NCBI GenBank assembly: GCA_017414605.1
Contig: JAFQLG010000050.1
Location: 1 to 9,122, forward strand
Direction: 5' to 3'
Origin: Clostridia bacterium
GTDB taxonomy: Bacteria > Bacillota_A > Clostridia > Oscillospirales > CAG-272
DNA length: 9,122 bases
Positions within the stretch are counted from its first letter, which is position 1; each line of letters opens with the position of its first letter. Shown here in pieces: positions 1-6,471 of this stretch. Position numbers and translations under genes: made by a program. The notes beneath the pieces are model-generated. The model saw nothing but the letters and a program-made list of their open reading frames with translations. It did no database searches and was not told the origin of the DNA.

Positions 1-259
1 ATCCGAGGCAACACCGGGTGAGGACATAGAAGAGGTTCAAGTCAACTTTGCCGGGGCTAATGCAAATCCGTTGTTTATCATCTGGCAGGATGCGGAAGCA
101 AATGGCACAAAGCACGTGCAATTTCTAACGAATGATGAAATTGAGGCGGGATATGCCATAGGGCATTTTCGATCGGGCAATTACAAGGTGCGCGTGGCAT
201 TTGAAACCGAATATGGCATTATATTCAGCGAGCTTCCGGAAGGAATCACGATACCATAA
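1..259 (+). CDS. C-terminal end of an unidentified protein (5' partial)
   Basis: An open frame enters from the left edge (first whole codon at position 2) and ends at TAA 257-259, giving about 85 residues of a C-terminus. The part just inside the edge is acidic (PGEDIEEVQ). The rest alternates hydrophobic and polar residues with aromatic positions, as in a beta-rich domain, and ends with LPEGITIP. There is no transmembrane segment or catalytic motif in the visible part. I do not recognise the family. An internal TTG at 71 could be read as a start, but it has no ribosome binding site and the frame is open upstream, so this is the tail of a longer gene. It is convergent with recG and shares its terminator hairpin. 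Confidence 0.65.
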   Translation, partial: SEATPGEDIEEVQVNFAGANANPLFIIWQDAEANGTKHVQFLTNDEIEAGYAIGHFRSGNYKVRVAFETEYGIIFSELPEGITIP

Positions 260-265
260 TATAAC

Positions 266-299
266 AAAAGCGAGCCGCTTGCGGCTCGCTTGTTTTTTA
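266..299. terminator. Bidirectional intrinsic terminator between the left-edge gene and recG
   Basis: A perfect GC-rich inverted repeat pairs AAGCGAGCCGC (268-278) with GCGGCTCGCTT (281-291). On the + strand a TGTTTTTT tract (291-298) follows, which is a textbook intrinsic terminator for the left-edge gene. On the minus strand the same stem is followed by TTTTGTTAT, so it can also end the recG transcript. The recG stop codon (297-299, read on the minus strand) lies inside the + strand T tract. The two convergent genes are thus separated by a single shared hairpin. Confidence 0.88.
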
Positions 300-2471
300 A
301 CTTATAATATCACTTCGCATTGTGAACATTCGCTCGGCGGCGGATTTGAGGGCAGGAGAGCAGTCAAGCTGCGGGTCGCGCTCGATGAGCGCGTTTGCCG
401 AGCCAAATGCCGAGTTCATTATGTCGGTGTCCTGGCACATGTCGGCCAAGCGGAAGGTCAAACTGCCGCTTTGACGAATGGATGCATTTCCCGAAAGCGC
501 CAAAAAGTCACCGGGGCCGCGCAATTTAAGGTCCTCCTCGGCAATATCAAAGCCGTTATAGCAATCGCACATGGTTTTGAGTCTTTGCGCCGCGGTATCG
601 CCCAATTTGCCTCCGCGCGCGCCGTTTACAAGCACACAATAGGACTTTTTTGAGCCTCTGCCAACGCGGCCGCGCAGCTGATGCAGCTGGGAAAGCCCAA
701 AGCGCTCCGCGTTTTCAACTACCATAAGGCAGGCAGAGGGAACGTTTACGCCAACCTCGATAACCGTTGTTGATACGAGAATTTGTATCTCACCTGCGGC
801 AAAGCGGCGCATAACGTCGTCCTTTTGGGCAGCCTTCATCTTTCCGTGAACAAAAGCTACGGAATAGCCGCAAAGACGCTCCGAAAGCTCCTCTGCATAC
901 TGTACTGCCGCCTTTAAGGGCGGCTTTTGCGCGTTTTTATAGTCCTCAAGGGCAAATGCCTGCAGCTCCTCGCCGAATATCGAGATGTCCGCCATAGAAA
1001 GCTCGCTCGCGTCGTCCTCGCTCTCCTCAACCGCGGGGCAGACCACGTACACCTGGCCTCCCTCGTCCACGTTTTTGCGGATAAAGCCGTCCAGACGCGC
1101 GCGATAGCTATCGTCCACAAGAAAGGTGTCAACGCGCTGTCTGCCTGCGGGCATTTCGTCAATTTTGGACATTTTCAGGTCGCCGTACATAACCAGCGCT
1201 AAGGAGCGCGGAATAGGAGTTGCGCTCATAACAAGCACGTGGGTATGCTTGTTCTTTTCGGCGAGCAGGGCGCGCTGATTAACGCCAAATCGGTGCTGTT
1301 CGTCTGTGATTACAAGGCCGGGAGCTATAAAGTCCGCGCCCTCGGTCAAGAGTGCCTGTGTGCCTATTACAACGTCGAGGCGCTCGTTTGCGTCCTCGGC
1401 TTGCATTGCGGCATAAATTTTCTTCTTTTTTGCCGCCGTGACCGAGCCCGTCAGCAGTGCGCAGGAAATGCCCAGGCGCGAGAGCAGGGGGCATAGGTCG
1501 TTATAATGCTGGGTTGCAAGTATCTCGGTTGGTGCCATGAGCGCCGCCTGATAGCCGTTTTTAACCGCCATATATATCGCCGCCGTGGCGCATGCGGTCT
1601 TTCCGCAGCCAACGTCGCCAACAACTATGCGGCTCATGGGGATATCTGAGCAGAGGTCGCGCTCAATATCTGCAACAGTACGCTTTTGCGCGCCCGTCAG
1701 CTCGTACGGAAGCTCGGATAGCAGGGGAGAGAGGTCAACGGGCGCCATTTTGGGCGCTGTAAAGCGCTCTATATGCTTACCCTGCGAGCGAAGGCCTATG
1801 GCAAAGAGGAAAAATTCGTCGAAAATGAGGCGTTTTTTTGCCGCGGCGAGCCCCTCATAGCCCGTTGGGTTATGTATCTCGCAAAGAGCCTTGTAAAGAG
1901 AGCAAAGACCGTATTTGTCGCGAATTTCTGCCGGCAAATGGTCGCAAAGGCTATCTTTTGCCAGCTCCAGCGCATCGCGAACGTTTTGAGCTATCTGTTT
2001 TTGGGCAAGCCCCTCGGAAAGCCTGTAGATCGATGCAAACGGGGGCAGGGAAACGCCTTCCACGTAAGGCTCGGCTGAGGGAGAGGTCATGGCGTATCGG
2101 CTCTTTTGGCGCTCCACCTTGCCAAAAAAGCGGAAGGTTGAACCTATGGGGAACTTGTCCTTTAAGTAGTTCTGATTAAAATAGGTTATCTCGCAGGAGC
2201 CCGAGTCGTCAAAGGCGCGGAATTTCAGGAGTGACATTCCGCGCTTTATATTGGCAACGCGCGGCTGAGTTGCAACGGTCAGCACGGTTGCGCATTTACT
2301 GTCCGAGGGCGCATCACAAAGCTCAAGCACGTTGGCGCGGTTTTCGTATGCGCGCGGAAAATAGTAAAGAAGGTCCAAAAGGGAATATACTCCTGCCGCG
2401 GCATAAGCATTTTGCTTTACCTTACCAACGCCGTACAGCGAGCCTACCGATATTTCATCAAGCCTTGACAT
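297..2471 (-). CDS. recG: ATP-dependent DNA helicase RecG
   Basis: RecG is a monomeric superfamily 2 helicase that remodels stalled replication forks and branch-migrates Holliday junctions. The 724-residue protein shows the expected order: an N-terminal helical part with a GVGKVKQ helix-hairpin-like motif, an OB-fold wedge domain at about 45-140 (FRAFDDSGSCEITYFNQNYL), helicase lobe 1 with Walker A GDVGCGKT at 285-292 and DEQH box at 390-393 followed by RFG, the MSATPIPR motif III, and lobe 2 with the arginine-finger motif QLRGRVGRG at 598-606. A later GPGDFLALSG stretch matches the RecG C-terminal region. The start at 2471 is chosen because a GGGGGA SD lies 4-5 bases upstream. An in-frame ATG at 2513 would add 14 residues but has no SD and overlaps the upstream gene. 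The protein is longer than the roughly 680-690 residues usual for the family, partly from an insert at about 486-520. It is probably cotranscribed with the recombinase gene upstream. Confidence 0.96.
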   Translation of the reverse strand: MSRLDEISVGSLYGVGKVKQNAYAAAGVYSLLDLLYYFPRAYENRANVLELCDAPSDSKCATVLTVATQPRVANIKRGMSLLKFRAFDDSGSCEITYFNQNYLKDKFPIGSTFRFFGKVERQKSRYAMTSPSAEPYVEGVSLPPFASIYRLSEGLAQKQIAQNVRDALELAKDSLCDHLPAEIRDKYGLCSLYKALCEIHNPTGYEGLAAAKKRLIFDEFFLFAIGLRSQGKHIERFTAPKMAPVDLSPLLSELPYELTGAQKRTVADIERDLCSDIPMSRIVVGDVGCGKTACATAAIYMAVKNGYQAALMAPTEILATQHYNDLCPLLSRLGISCALLTGSVTAAKKKKIYAAMQAEDANERLDVVIGTQALLTEGADFIAPGLVITDEQHRFGVNQRALLAEKNKHTHVLVMSATPIPRSLALVMYGDLKMSKIDEMPAGRQRVDTFLVDDSYRARLDGFIRKNVDEGGQVYVVCPAVEESEDDASELSMADISIFGEELQAFALEDYKNAQKPPLKAAVQYAEELSERLCGYSVAFVHGKMKAAQKDDVMRRFAAGEIQILVSTTVIEVGVNVPSACLMVVENAERFGLSQLHQLRGRVGRGSKKSYCVLVNGARGGKLGDTAAQRLKTMCDCYNGFDIAEEDLKLRGPGDFLALSGNASIRQSGSLTFRLADMCQDTDIMNSAFGSANALIERDPQLDCSPALKSAAERMFTMRSDIIS

Positions 2472-2475
2472 AACA

Positions 2476-2484
2476 TCCCCCTTT
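2476..2484 (-). promoter_or_regulatory. Ribosome binding site that fixes the recG start
   Basis: On the minus strand AAAGGGGGA lies 4 bases upstream of the ATG at 2471-2469. The alternative ATG at 2513 is preceded by CAGTAAAA, with no purine-rich SD. This favours the shorter RecG that begins MSRLDEIS. Confidence 0.75.
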
Positions 2485-2502
2485 ACTTTGTGCATAGAAG
2501 CG

Positions 2503-3531
2503 TTATTCTTCATTTTTACTGTCTGCTTTTGTAAATGTCATATTGGAGAGCGGATTTTCGTGCATTGCATTCATCATCTGCTCATCGTTTACGTGTGTGT
2601 ATATCTGCGTTGTGCTTAACTGCTCGTGACCCAGAATGTCCTTTAGCACGCGGATATCGACCTTGCCCGATTGGTACATAAGCGTTGCGGCGGTATGGCG
2701 CAGTTTGTGCGTTGAGTAGTGCTTTGAGCCAAGGCCCGCCATATCAAGATATTTATAGACTATCTTTTGCACCTGCTTGTCGGTTATGCGCGTTTCGCGA
2801 TTGCTCAAAAAGAGCGCCTTGTCCTTGATGCCGCTATATTTCGGGGATAGTCTTACCTCGGATAAATACTCCACGAGAACGGTTTTGCATGCCTCGTTGA
2901 GATAAATGATGCGCTCCTTGTTGCCCTTACCCAACACGCGCACGTGGCGCAGCTCGCGCTCTATATCGGGAATGCTTATACCAACGAGCTCGGACAAACG
3001 CATGCCGCAGTTGAGAAACAGCGTTATTATGCAGAGGTCGCGCAGGCGGTTTCTTGAATCCATGTCGTTGCGCACTGTGTCCAGCAATAGCCTTGCCTCC
3101 TCCAAGGAAAGCACCTTTGGGAGAGTCTTTTTCTTTTTGGGCGACTCAATATTGGCAGCGGGGTTTTCCTCAAAATATCCGCGCTTTACGGTAAAGAATT
3201 TATACATCATCTTGATAGCCGAGAGCTTTCTCGCCTTTGCGGACCACATGTTTTTGCGCACGTTGCCCGTATAGAGCAAAAAGTCGTATATGCGGTCGGG
3301 TGTGATGCCCTTGACGTAATCTATATCAATGCCGCGTATATCTATCTCACAAAATTCGTCGCTGTCTGGATTGATGCCTTGTTCTGTTGCCAAAAGGTAT
3401 CTGAAAAAGGTACGCAGGTCCAAAAGATACTCGTCCGCGGTCTTTTGCGAGCAGCCCTGAATTGCCGTTTTATAGGACGCAAATTCGCGCAAAATGGGTG
3501 GGAATTCTTCAAGATTTATGTTAAGTGACAT
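2503..3531 (-). CDS. Tyrosine recombinase, XerC/XerD-like
   Basis: This is a site-specific tyrosine recombinase of 342 residues. An N-terminal SAM-like core-binding domain (about 10-130) contains the WSAKARKLSAIKMMYKFF helix. The catalytic domain (about 137-325) carries the full active site: Arg178 in GMRLSEL, Lys202 in GKGNKER, His275 and Arg278 in HKLRH, His302 in GHEQL, and nucleophile Tyr311 in QIYTHV. Such enzymes cut and rejoin DNA through a 3'-phosphotyrosine intermediate. XerC/D resolve chromosome dimers at dif. The length is about 40 residues above the roughly 300 of XerC/XerD, mainly from an insert in the N-terminal domain (about 55-75, EFCEIDIRGIDIDYVKGI). The ATG at 3531 has GAGGTG 5 bases upstream. 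recG follows after 31 bp and no phage or integrative-element genes adjoin, so a housekeeping Xer-like role is plausible. A mobile-element or phase-variation recombinase cannot be excluded, hence no gene symbol. Confidence 0.92.
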   Translation of the reverse strand: MSLNINLEEFPPILREFASYKTAIQGCSQKTADEYLLDLRTFFRYLLATEQGINPDSDEFCEIDIRGIDIDYVKGITPDRIYDFLLYTGNVRKNMWSAKARKLSAIKMMYKFFTVKRGYFEENPAANIESPKKKKTLPKVLSLEEARLLLDTVRNDMDSRNRLRDLCIITLFLNCGMRLSELVGISIPDIERELRHVRVLGKGNKERIIYLNEACKTVLVEYLSEVRLSPKYSGIKDKALFLSNRETRITDKQVQKIVYKYLDMAGLGSKHYSTHKLRHTAATLMYQSGKVDIRVLKDILGHEQLSTTQIYTHVNDEQMMNAMHENPLSNMTFTKADSKNEE

Positions 3532-3554
3532 ATATTCACCTCAAAAATGATTTT

Positions 3555-3593
3555 GTATAATTTAATTATACACTAAACTTTAATAAATTAGTG
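3555..3593. repeat. Two adjoining palindromes in the divergent intergenic region
   Basis: GTATAATTTAATTATAC (3555-3571) is a perfect 8-bp inverted repeat around a single T. CACTAA (3571-3576) and TTAGTG (3588-3593) form a second perfect inverted repeat with an 11-bp spacer, sharing base 3571 with the first. Both cover the putative minus-strand promoter of the recombinase gene. They could be an operator, a recombinase binding site, or AT-rich coincidence. The first is also explained in part as two back-to-back TATAAT elements. Confidence 0.5.
3565..3570 (-). promoter_or_regulatory. Putative -10 element for the recombinase-recG operon
   Basis: On the minus strand a perfect TATAAT lies here, about 34 bases upstream of the recombinase ATG, which gives a short leader carrying the GAGGTG site. 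No good -35 exists at 16-18 bp spacing (CACTAA at 17 bp is a poor match), so the promoter may be weak or need an activator. The -10 sits within one palindrome, and the place expected for the -35 is one arm of another. Confidence 0.45.
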
Positions 3594-3622
3594 GATAAAA
3601 TGTAAATTTTCGCCTGCTGCTA

Positions 3623-3651
3623 TTGAAATGGGGCCAATACTTATATATAAT
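3623..3651 (+). promoter_or_regulatory. Promoter of the small membrane protein gene
   Basis: TTGAAA (3623-3628) and TATAAT (3646-3651) are separated by exactly 17 bp, a near-consensus sigma-A promoter. Transcription should begin near 3658, 28 bases before the ATG at 3686. Because the -35 starts at 3623, an in-frame TTG at that position cannot be the translation start. Confidence 0.8.
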
Positions 3652-3685
3652 AGTTGTAGTGATATTGGACCGAAAGGGAATATAT

Positions 3686-4234
3686 ATGAAATCATTTATG
3701 GAGCGCTATTCTTACGATAGCGTGCATTTGTTTTTGAATCAGGTGGCGATTGGTCTTCTCGGTATGACCATGGCGCTTGCCGCAGGTATGGCGAAGAGCC
3801 AACCCTTGCGCACGGTAACTTCGATTTTTGCCGTTTTGTTTTTCCTTGTTTTGCAGTATAGTGCGATGTGGAAGGTGGGCGCTAACGATCGCCTTTCCGA
3901 TGATCTTGGAAGAAGCAAGGTCAATTACTCCGTTCCGTTCTTTATGTGGCTGCTGGCTAACTCGCTCAATCTGATCTTGGCGGTTTTTACTGCGCTGGGG
4001 CTGTTCTTTGCCGACGTTGAGGTGCTTGGTGCCATCGGCGGAGTTGCCGTTGCCATAAAGCTGATCATTGAGGGTATGTTTACGGGGCTTCTTGCCATAA
4101 ACGTTGGCGGCGCGCCGCTCAACTCATATTGGTTTATGCATTTTGTAACGCCTTTGCCTGCGCTTGCGGTGTGCTATCTTGCATACTTTTTAGGCTCGAA
4201 AAATGTCAGGCTGTTTGCAAAAAAGGACAAATAA
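3686..4234 (+). CDS. Hypothetical five-helix membrane protein
   Basis: This is a 182-residue, strongly hydrophobic protein that I do not recognise. Five likely membrane helices lie at about 14-35, 43-62, 84-108, 112-139 and 152-170. A polar loop (about 63-82, with NDRLSDDLGRSK) joins helices 2 and 3, and the tail is basic (KNVRLFAKKDK), which suggests a cytoplasmic C-terminus. No catalytic motif, metal ligand cluster or cleavable signal peptide is evident. The start is ATG 3686, preceded by AAGGG at 3674-3678 (7-base spacing) and lying just after the predicted transcription start. The gene has its own promoter and a strong terminator, so it appears monocistronic between the divergent recombinase gene and the two-component operon. 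Its function is unknown. Confidence 0.85.
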   Translation: MKSFMERYSYDSVHLFLNQVAIGLLGMTMALAAGMAKSQPLRTVTSIFAVLFFLVLQYSAMWKVGANDRLSDDLGRSKVNYSVPFFMWLLANSLNLILAVFTALGLFFADVEVLGAIGGVAVAIKLIIEGMFTGLLAINVGGAPLNSYWFMHFVTPLPALAVCYLAYFLGSKNVRLFAKKDK

Positions 4235-4243
4235 ATAAAAAAG

Positions 4244-4285
4244 AGCCGTGTTCCTTTTTGGAGCGCGGCTTTCTTAATTTTTCTT
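4244..4285 (+). terminator. Intrinsic terminator of the membrane protein gene
   Basis: AGCCGTGTTCC (4244-4254) pairs with GGAGCGCGGCT (4260-4270) in an 11-bp stem with two G-U pairs and a TTTTT loop. T-rich sequence follows (TTCTTAATTTTTCTT). It begins 9 bases after the stop codon of the membrane protein gene. The T-rich tail doubles as the direct-repeat region upstream of the next promoter. Confidence 0.85.
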
Positions 4286-4297
4286 AAAATTGCTTTA
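4271..4297 (+). repeat. 10-bp-periodic direct repeat, candidate response-regulator box
   Basis: TTCTTAA occurs at 4271-4277 and again at 4281-4287. A third, degenerate copy TGCTTTA is at 4291-4297. The period is exactly 10 bp, and the last copy ends 5 bases before the -35 of the response-regulator promoter. OmpR-family regulators bind as head-to-tail dimers to direct repeats of about 10-11 bp, often next to the -35, so this is a plausible autoregulatory site. Overlap with the T-rich tail of the terminator is the competing explanation. Confidence 0.45.
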
Positions 4298-4302
4298 GGT
4301 TA

Positions 4303-4331
4303 TTGATATATATCGGGATATGTGGTAAAAT
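4303..4331 (+). promoter_or_regulatory. Promoter of the response regulator-kinase-glycosyltransferase operon
   Basis: TTGATA (4303-4308) and TAAAAT (4326-4331) are 17 bp apart, and TGG directly before the -10 gives an extended -10 (TGn). Transcription should start near 4338. This excludes the in-frame GTG at 4322 as translation start and supports the ATG at 4370. Confidence 0.78.
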
Positions 4332-4369
4332 TTATGTGTTCCCAAAAGACTAAAATGTGGCGGTGCAGC

Positions 4370-5068
4370 ATGGAAAATAAGGAAATAAAAATTCTCATAG
4401 CAGATGACGAGAGAGAGATCAGAAACATTCTCCGAATCCTGCTTTCAAAAAAAGGATACGGCGTTGTAGAGGCGTCCGGTGGACAGGAAGCAGTCGAGGC
4501 GGTCAAGGATGGCGGCATCGACCTTGTTCTGATGGATATTATGATGCCCCGTATGAACGGAATTGAGGCAACCGCCAAGATCAGAGAATTTTCAACCGTT
4601 CCCGTTCTGTTTCTCACCGCAAAATCGCTGGATTCGGACAAGGAGAGCGCATACCTTGGCGGAGGCGACGATTATCTTACCAAACCCTTTTCAACCACCG
4701 AGCTTATGCTCAAGGTGGAGTCGCTTTTGCGCCGCTATATGATATACAAGGGCAAGGAGGATAAGACTATCCTCAACCTCTGCAGCTCTGTTGAGGTGGA
4801 TTTAACGGCAAGGACTGTTAAAAAGCACGGCGAGCCCGTTGCCCTGCGTGAAAGAGAAACGGAAATTTTATTCTATCTTTTGGACAACAAAGGTAGCGTT
4901 GTTGAAACGGCAAGGCTTTATGAGGCCGTTTGGCAGGAAAAGGCGATGTCGTCAAGCGCGAACAACGTTATGGTCAATATTTTGAACCTGAGAAAAAAGC
5001 TGGAGGACGACCCCGCAGAGCCCAAGCTGATAAAGACCGTTTGGGGAAGGGGGTACAGAATTGACTGA
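4370..5068 (+). CDS. OmpR/PhoB-family response regulator
   Basis: This 232-residue DNA-binding response regulator has an N-terminal receiver domain (about 6-120). Its acidic pocket is Asp12-Asp13, the phosphoacceptor is Asp56 (LVLMDIMMP), the switch residue is Thr83 and the conserved lysine is Lys105 in DYLTKPF. A C-terminal winged-helix domain follows (about 132-232), with ALRERETEILFYLL and the family-typical ending VWGRGYRID. It should be phosphorylated by the kinase encoded next and then bind tandem direct repeats. The ATG at 4370 lies 32 bases after the predicted transcription start. Its SD is weak (GGCGGTG, 5-base spacing). A GTG at 4322 would add 16 residues but lies upstream of the -10. 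The stop overlaps the kinase start by 8 bp. The signal and regulon are not evident. Confidence 0.95.
   Translation: MENKEIKILIADDEREIRNILRILLSKKGYGVVEASGGQEAVEAVKDGGIDLVLMDIMMPRMNGIEATAKIREFSTVPVLFLTAKSLDSDKESAYLGGGDDYLTKPFSTTELMLKVESLLRRYMIYKGKEDKTILNLCSSVEVDLTARTVKKHGEPVALRERETEILFYLLDNKGSVVETARLYEAVWQEKAMSSSANNVMVNILNLRKKLEDDPAEPKLIKTVWGRGYRID
5047..5053 (+). promoter_or_regulatory. Ribosome binding site for the TTG start of the kinase gene
   Basis: AAGGGGG lies 7 bases upstream of the TTG at 5061, inside the end of the response regulator gene. The first ATG in frame is at 5100, next to the first membrane helix, and would remove the positively charged N-terminus (TDKKRFIPLRLK). The TTG start with translational coupling is therefore preferred. 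Confidence 0.65.
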
Positions 5069-6470
5069 CAAAAAGAGATTTATCCCCCTGCGCCTCAAAA
5101 TGCTCATCATTCTCGGCGTTGCGATAGCGGTTGCTGCGGCAACCTTTATGGCGGCGCGCGAGGCGGGAAACTTTTTGGTATGGAGATACTATTCAGATGC
5201 GGATGCGGCGCAGGAGCGCGAGCAGCGGCATATTGAAAAGCTGCAGGATTACGTAACTGAGCGAAAGCTTTCAACTGCGGATAAGGAAAAGGTGCTCAAA
5301 TGGTCGGGCGGAAAATTCGTTTATGCGGTAATATACGAAAATTCCGATCTGCTTTATTCACCCGATTGGTTTGAGGATTTCAATGACGAAGATGTGCCCG
5401 ATCCATTCAAGGAAAGTGAATTTTATGAGAGCTGGTTTTCGGGTGACCGCGGATTTGAGCAGTATCTGACCGAGGAAGCAAGACAAAAGTACAGCGAAAC
5501 GCTGGATTCTATTCTTGAGGGCAACAGAGAGCTACACCCGCTTTACTGCGTGGACGGAACGCTGCTGGTTGCGCTTGTGGACAATTCCAGAGAAGTGGCA
5601 CAAAATGCCGTAATTGCAGTTGCGTTTATTCTGGCTATTGCCGTTATCGCTATCGTGACAATAGTAAGCTTTAGCAGAACGGTAAGCCGAGTTAACCGTC
5701 TTGCCCAGGACGTTAAAACGGTTAGGGACGGAGCGCTGGAGGCGCCCATTGATACCAAGGGTAACGATGATATCGCCGCTCTTGCCAGGGACGTTGACAG
5801 CATGAGGGCATCGCTTATTGAAAACATGACCGAGGAGCGCCGCACCAGAGAGGCCAATTCCGCCTTGATAACCGCGATGTCGCACGACGTCAGAACGCCG
5901 CTTACCGTGCTCATGGGATATCTGGACCTTATCGAGATGTCCGACCTTGACAGCGCCAGCGCCGAGTATCTTGCGGTCTGCCGTGAAAATGCGCAAAGGC
6001 TGAAAAAGCTATCGGACGACCTTTTCTCATATTTTCTCGTCTTTGGCAAAAAGGATATGGATATACAGCTATCTCCCGTTTCCTTAAACGGAGAGATCGC
6101 CGCAATGATAGCGGAGCACGTATTCCTTTTGCGCGAAAAAGGCTACGAGATAGATATGCCAAGCGACGTTCCCGAGGCAGCGGTGCTTTGCGATATGGCT
6201 TACTTTGGCAGAGTTATAGACAATATTTTCAGCAACGTTTCAAAATATGCCGATGTAACGGCACCTATTAAGATAGACGTTGATACAGACGGGAAACGCG
6301 CATATCTTTGCTTTGCCAACAAGATAAGAAGAGATAGAAGCTTGCCCGAAAGCAACCGCATAGGTCTTAAGACCTGCGGAAAGATAGTTGAGCAGATGGG
6401 CGGAGAGCTTGCTATAAATGAAACAGAGGACAACTTTGAAATAGCGGTCAAATTGAATTTGGAGGAATAA
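5061..6470 (+). CDS. Membrane sensor histidine kinase with shortened ATP lid
   Basis: This 469-residue sensor kinase is the partner of the response regulator it overlaps by 8 bp. A basic N-terminus precedes TM1 (about 13-31). An extracytoplasmic sensor region of about 150 residues (32-182) is rich in acidic and aromatic residues. TM2 follows at about 183-205, then a HAMP-like linker (about 206-258). The DHp domain has phosphoacceptor His275 in AMSHDVRTPLT. The ATPase domain has a recognisable N box (DNIFSNVSKY, Asn392). The usual DxGxG G1 box and F box are missing: FANKI at 418-422 stands where G1 should be, followed after a short gap by NRIGLKTC (432-439) in place of the second glycine box, then KIVEQMGG. 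Lids of this kind probably occur in some Firmicutes kinases, so it is likely active, but ATP binding cannot be confirmed by eye. The ligand is unknown. Confidence 0.92.
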   Translation: MTDKKRFIPLRLKMLIILGVAIAVAAATFMAAREAGNFLVWRYYSDADAAQEREQRHIEKLQDYVTERKLSTADKEKVLKWSGGKFVYAVIYENSDLLYSPDWFEDFNDEDVPDPFKESEFYESWFSGDRGFEQYLTEEARQKYSETLDSILEGNRELHPLYCVDGTLLVALVDNSREVAQNAVIAVAFILAIAVIAIVTIVSFSRTVSRVNRLAQDVKTVRDGALEAPIDTKGNDDIAALARDVDSMRASLIENMTEERRTREANSALITAMSHDVRTPLTVLMGYLDLIEMSDLDSASAEYLAVCRENAQRLKKLSDDLFSYFLVFGKKDMDIQLSPVSLNGEIAAMIAEHVFLLREKGYEIDMPSDVPEAAVLCDMAYFGRVIDNIFSNVSKYADVTAPIKIDVDTDGKRAYLCFANKIRRDRSLPESNRIGLKTCGKIVEQMGGELAINETEDNFEIAVKLNLEE

Positions 6471-6471
6471 A

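Noticed and set aside
201..653. Open + strand frame of about 150 codons opposite the end of recG
   Set aside because: It overlaps two well-supported genes and a terminator, has no promoter or RBS, and its product shows no family features. It is a by-product of recG codon use.
3571..3593. Possible dif site upstream of the recombinase gene
   Set aside because: The arms are 6 bp with an 11-bp spacer, not two 11-bp arms around 6 bp, and the sequence does not resemble the Firmicutes dif consensus as I know it. Kept only as a palindrome.
4235..4369. Riboswitch or attenuator upstream of the response regulator
   Set aside because: The only hairpin belongs to the terminator of the preceding gene and lies upstream of the promoter; the predicted leader of about 32 bases is too short for a riboswitch.
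5543..6049. Open minus-strand frame opposite the kinase HAMP/DHp region
   Set aside because: The sense frame carries TM2 and the phosphoacceptor His; the antisense product is a Ser/Ala/Thr-rich shadow.
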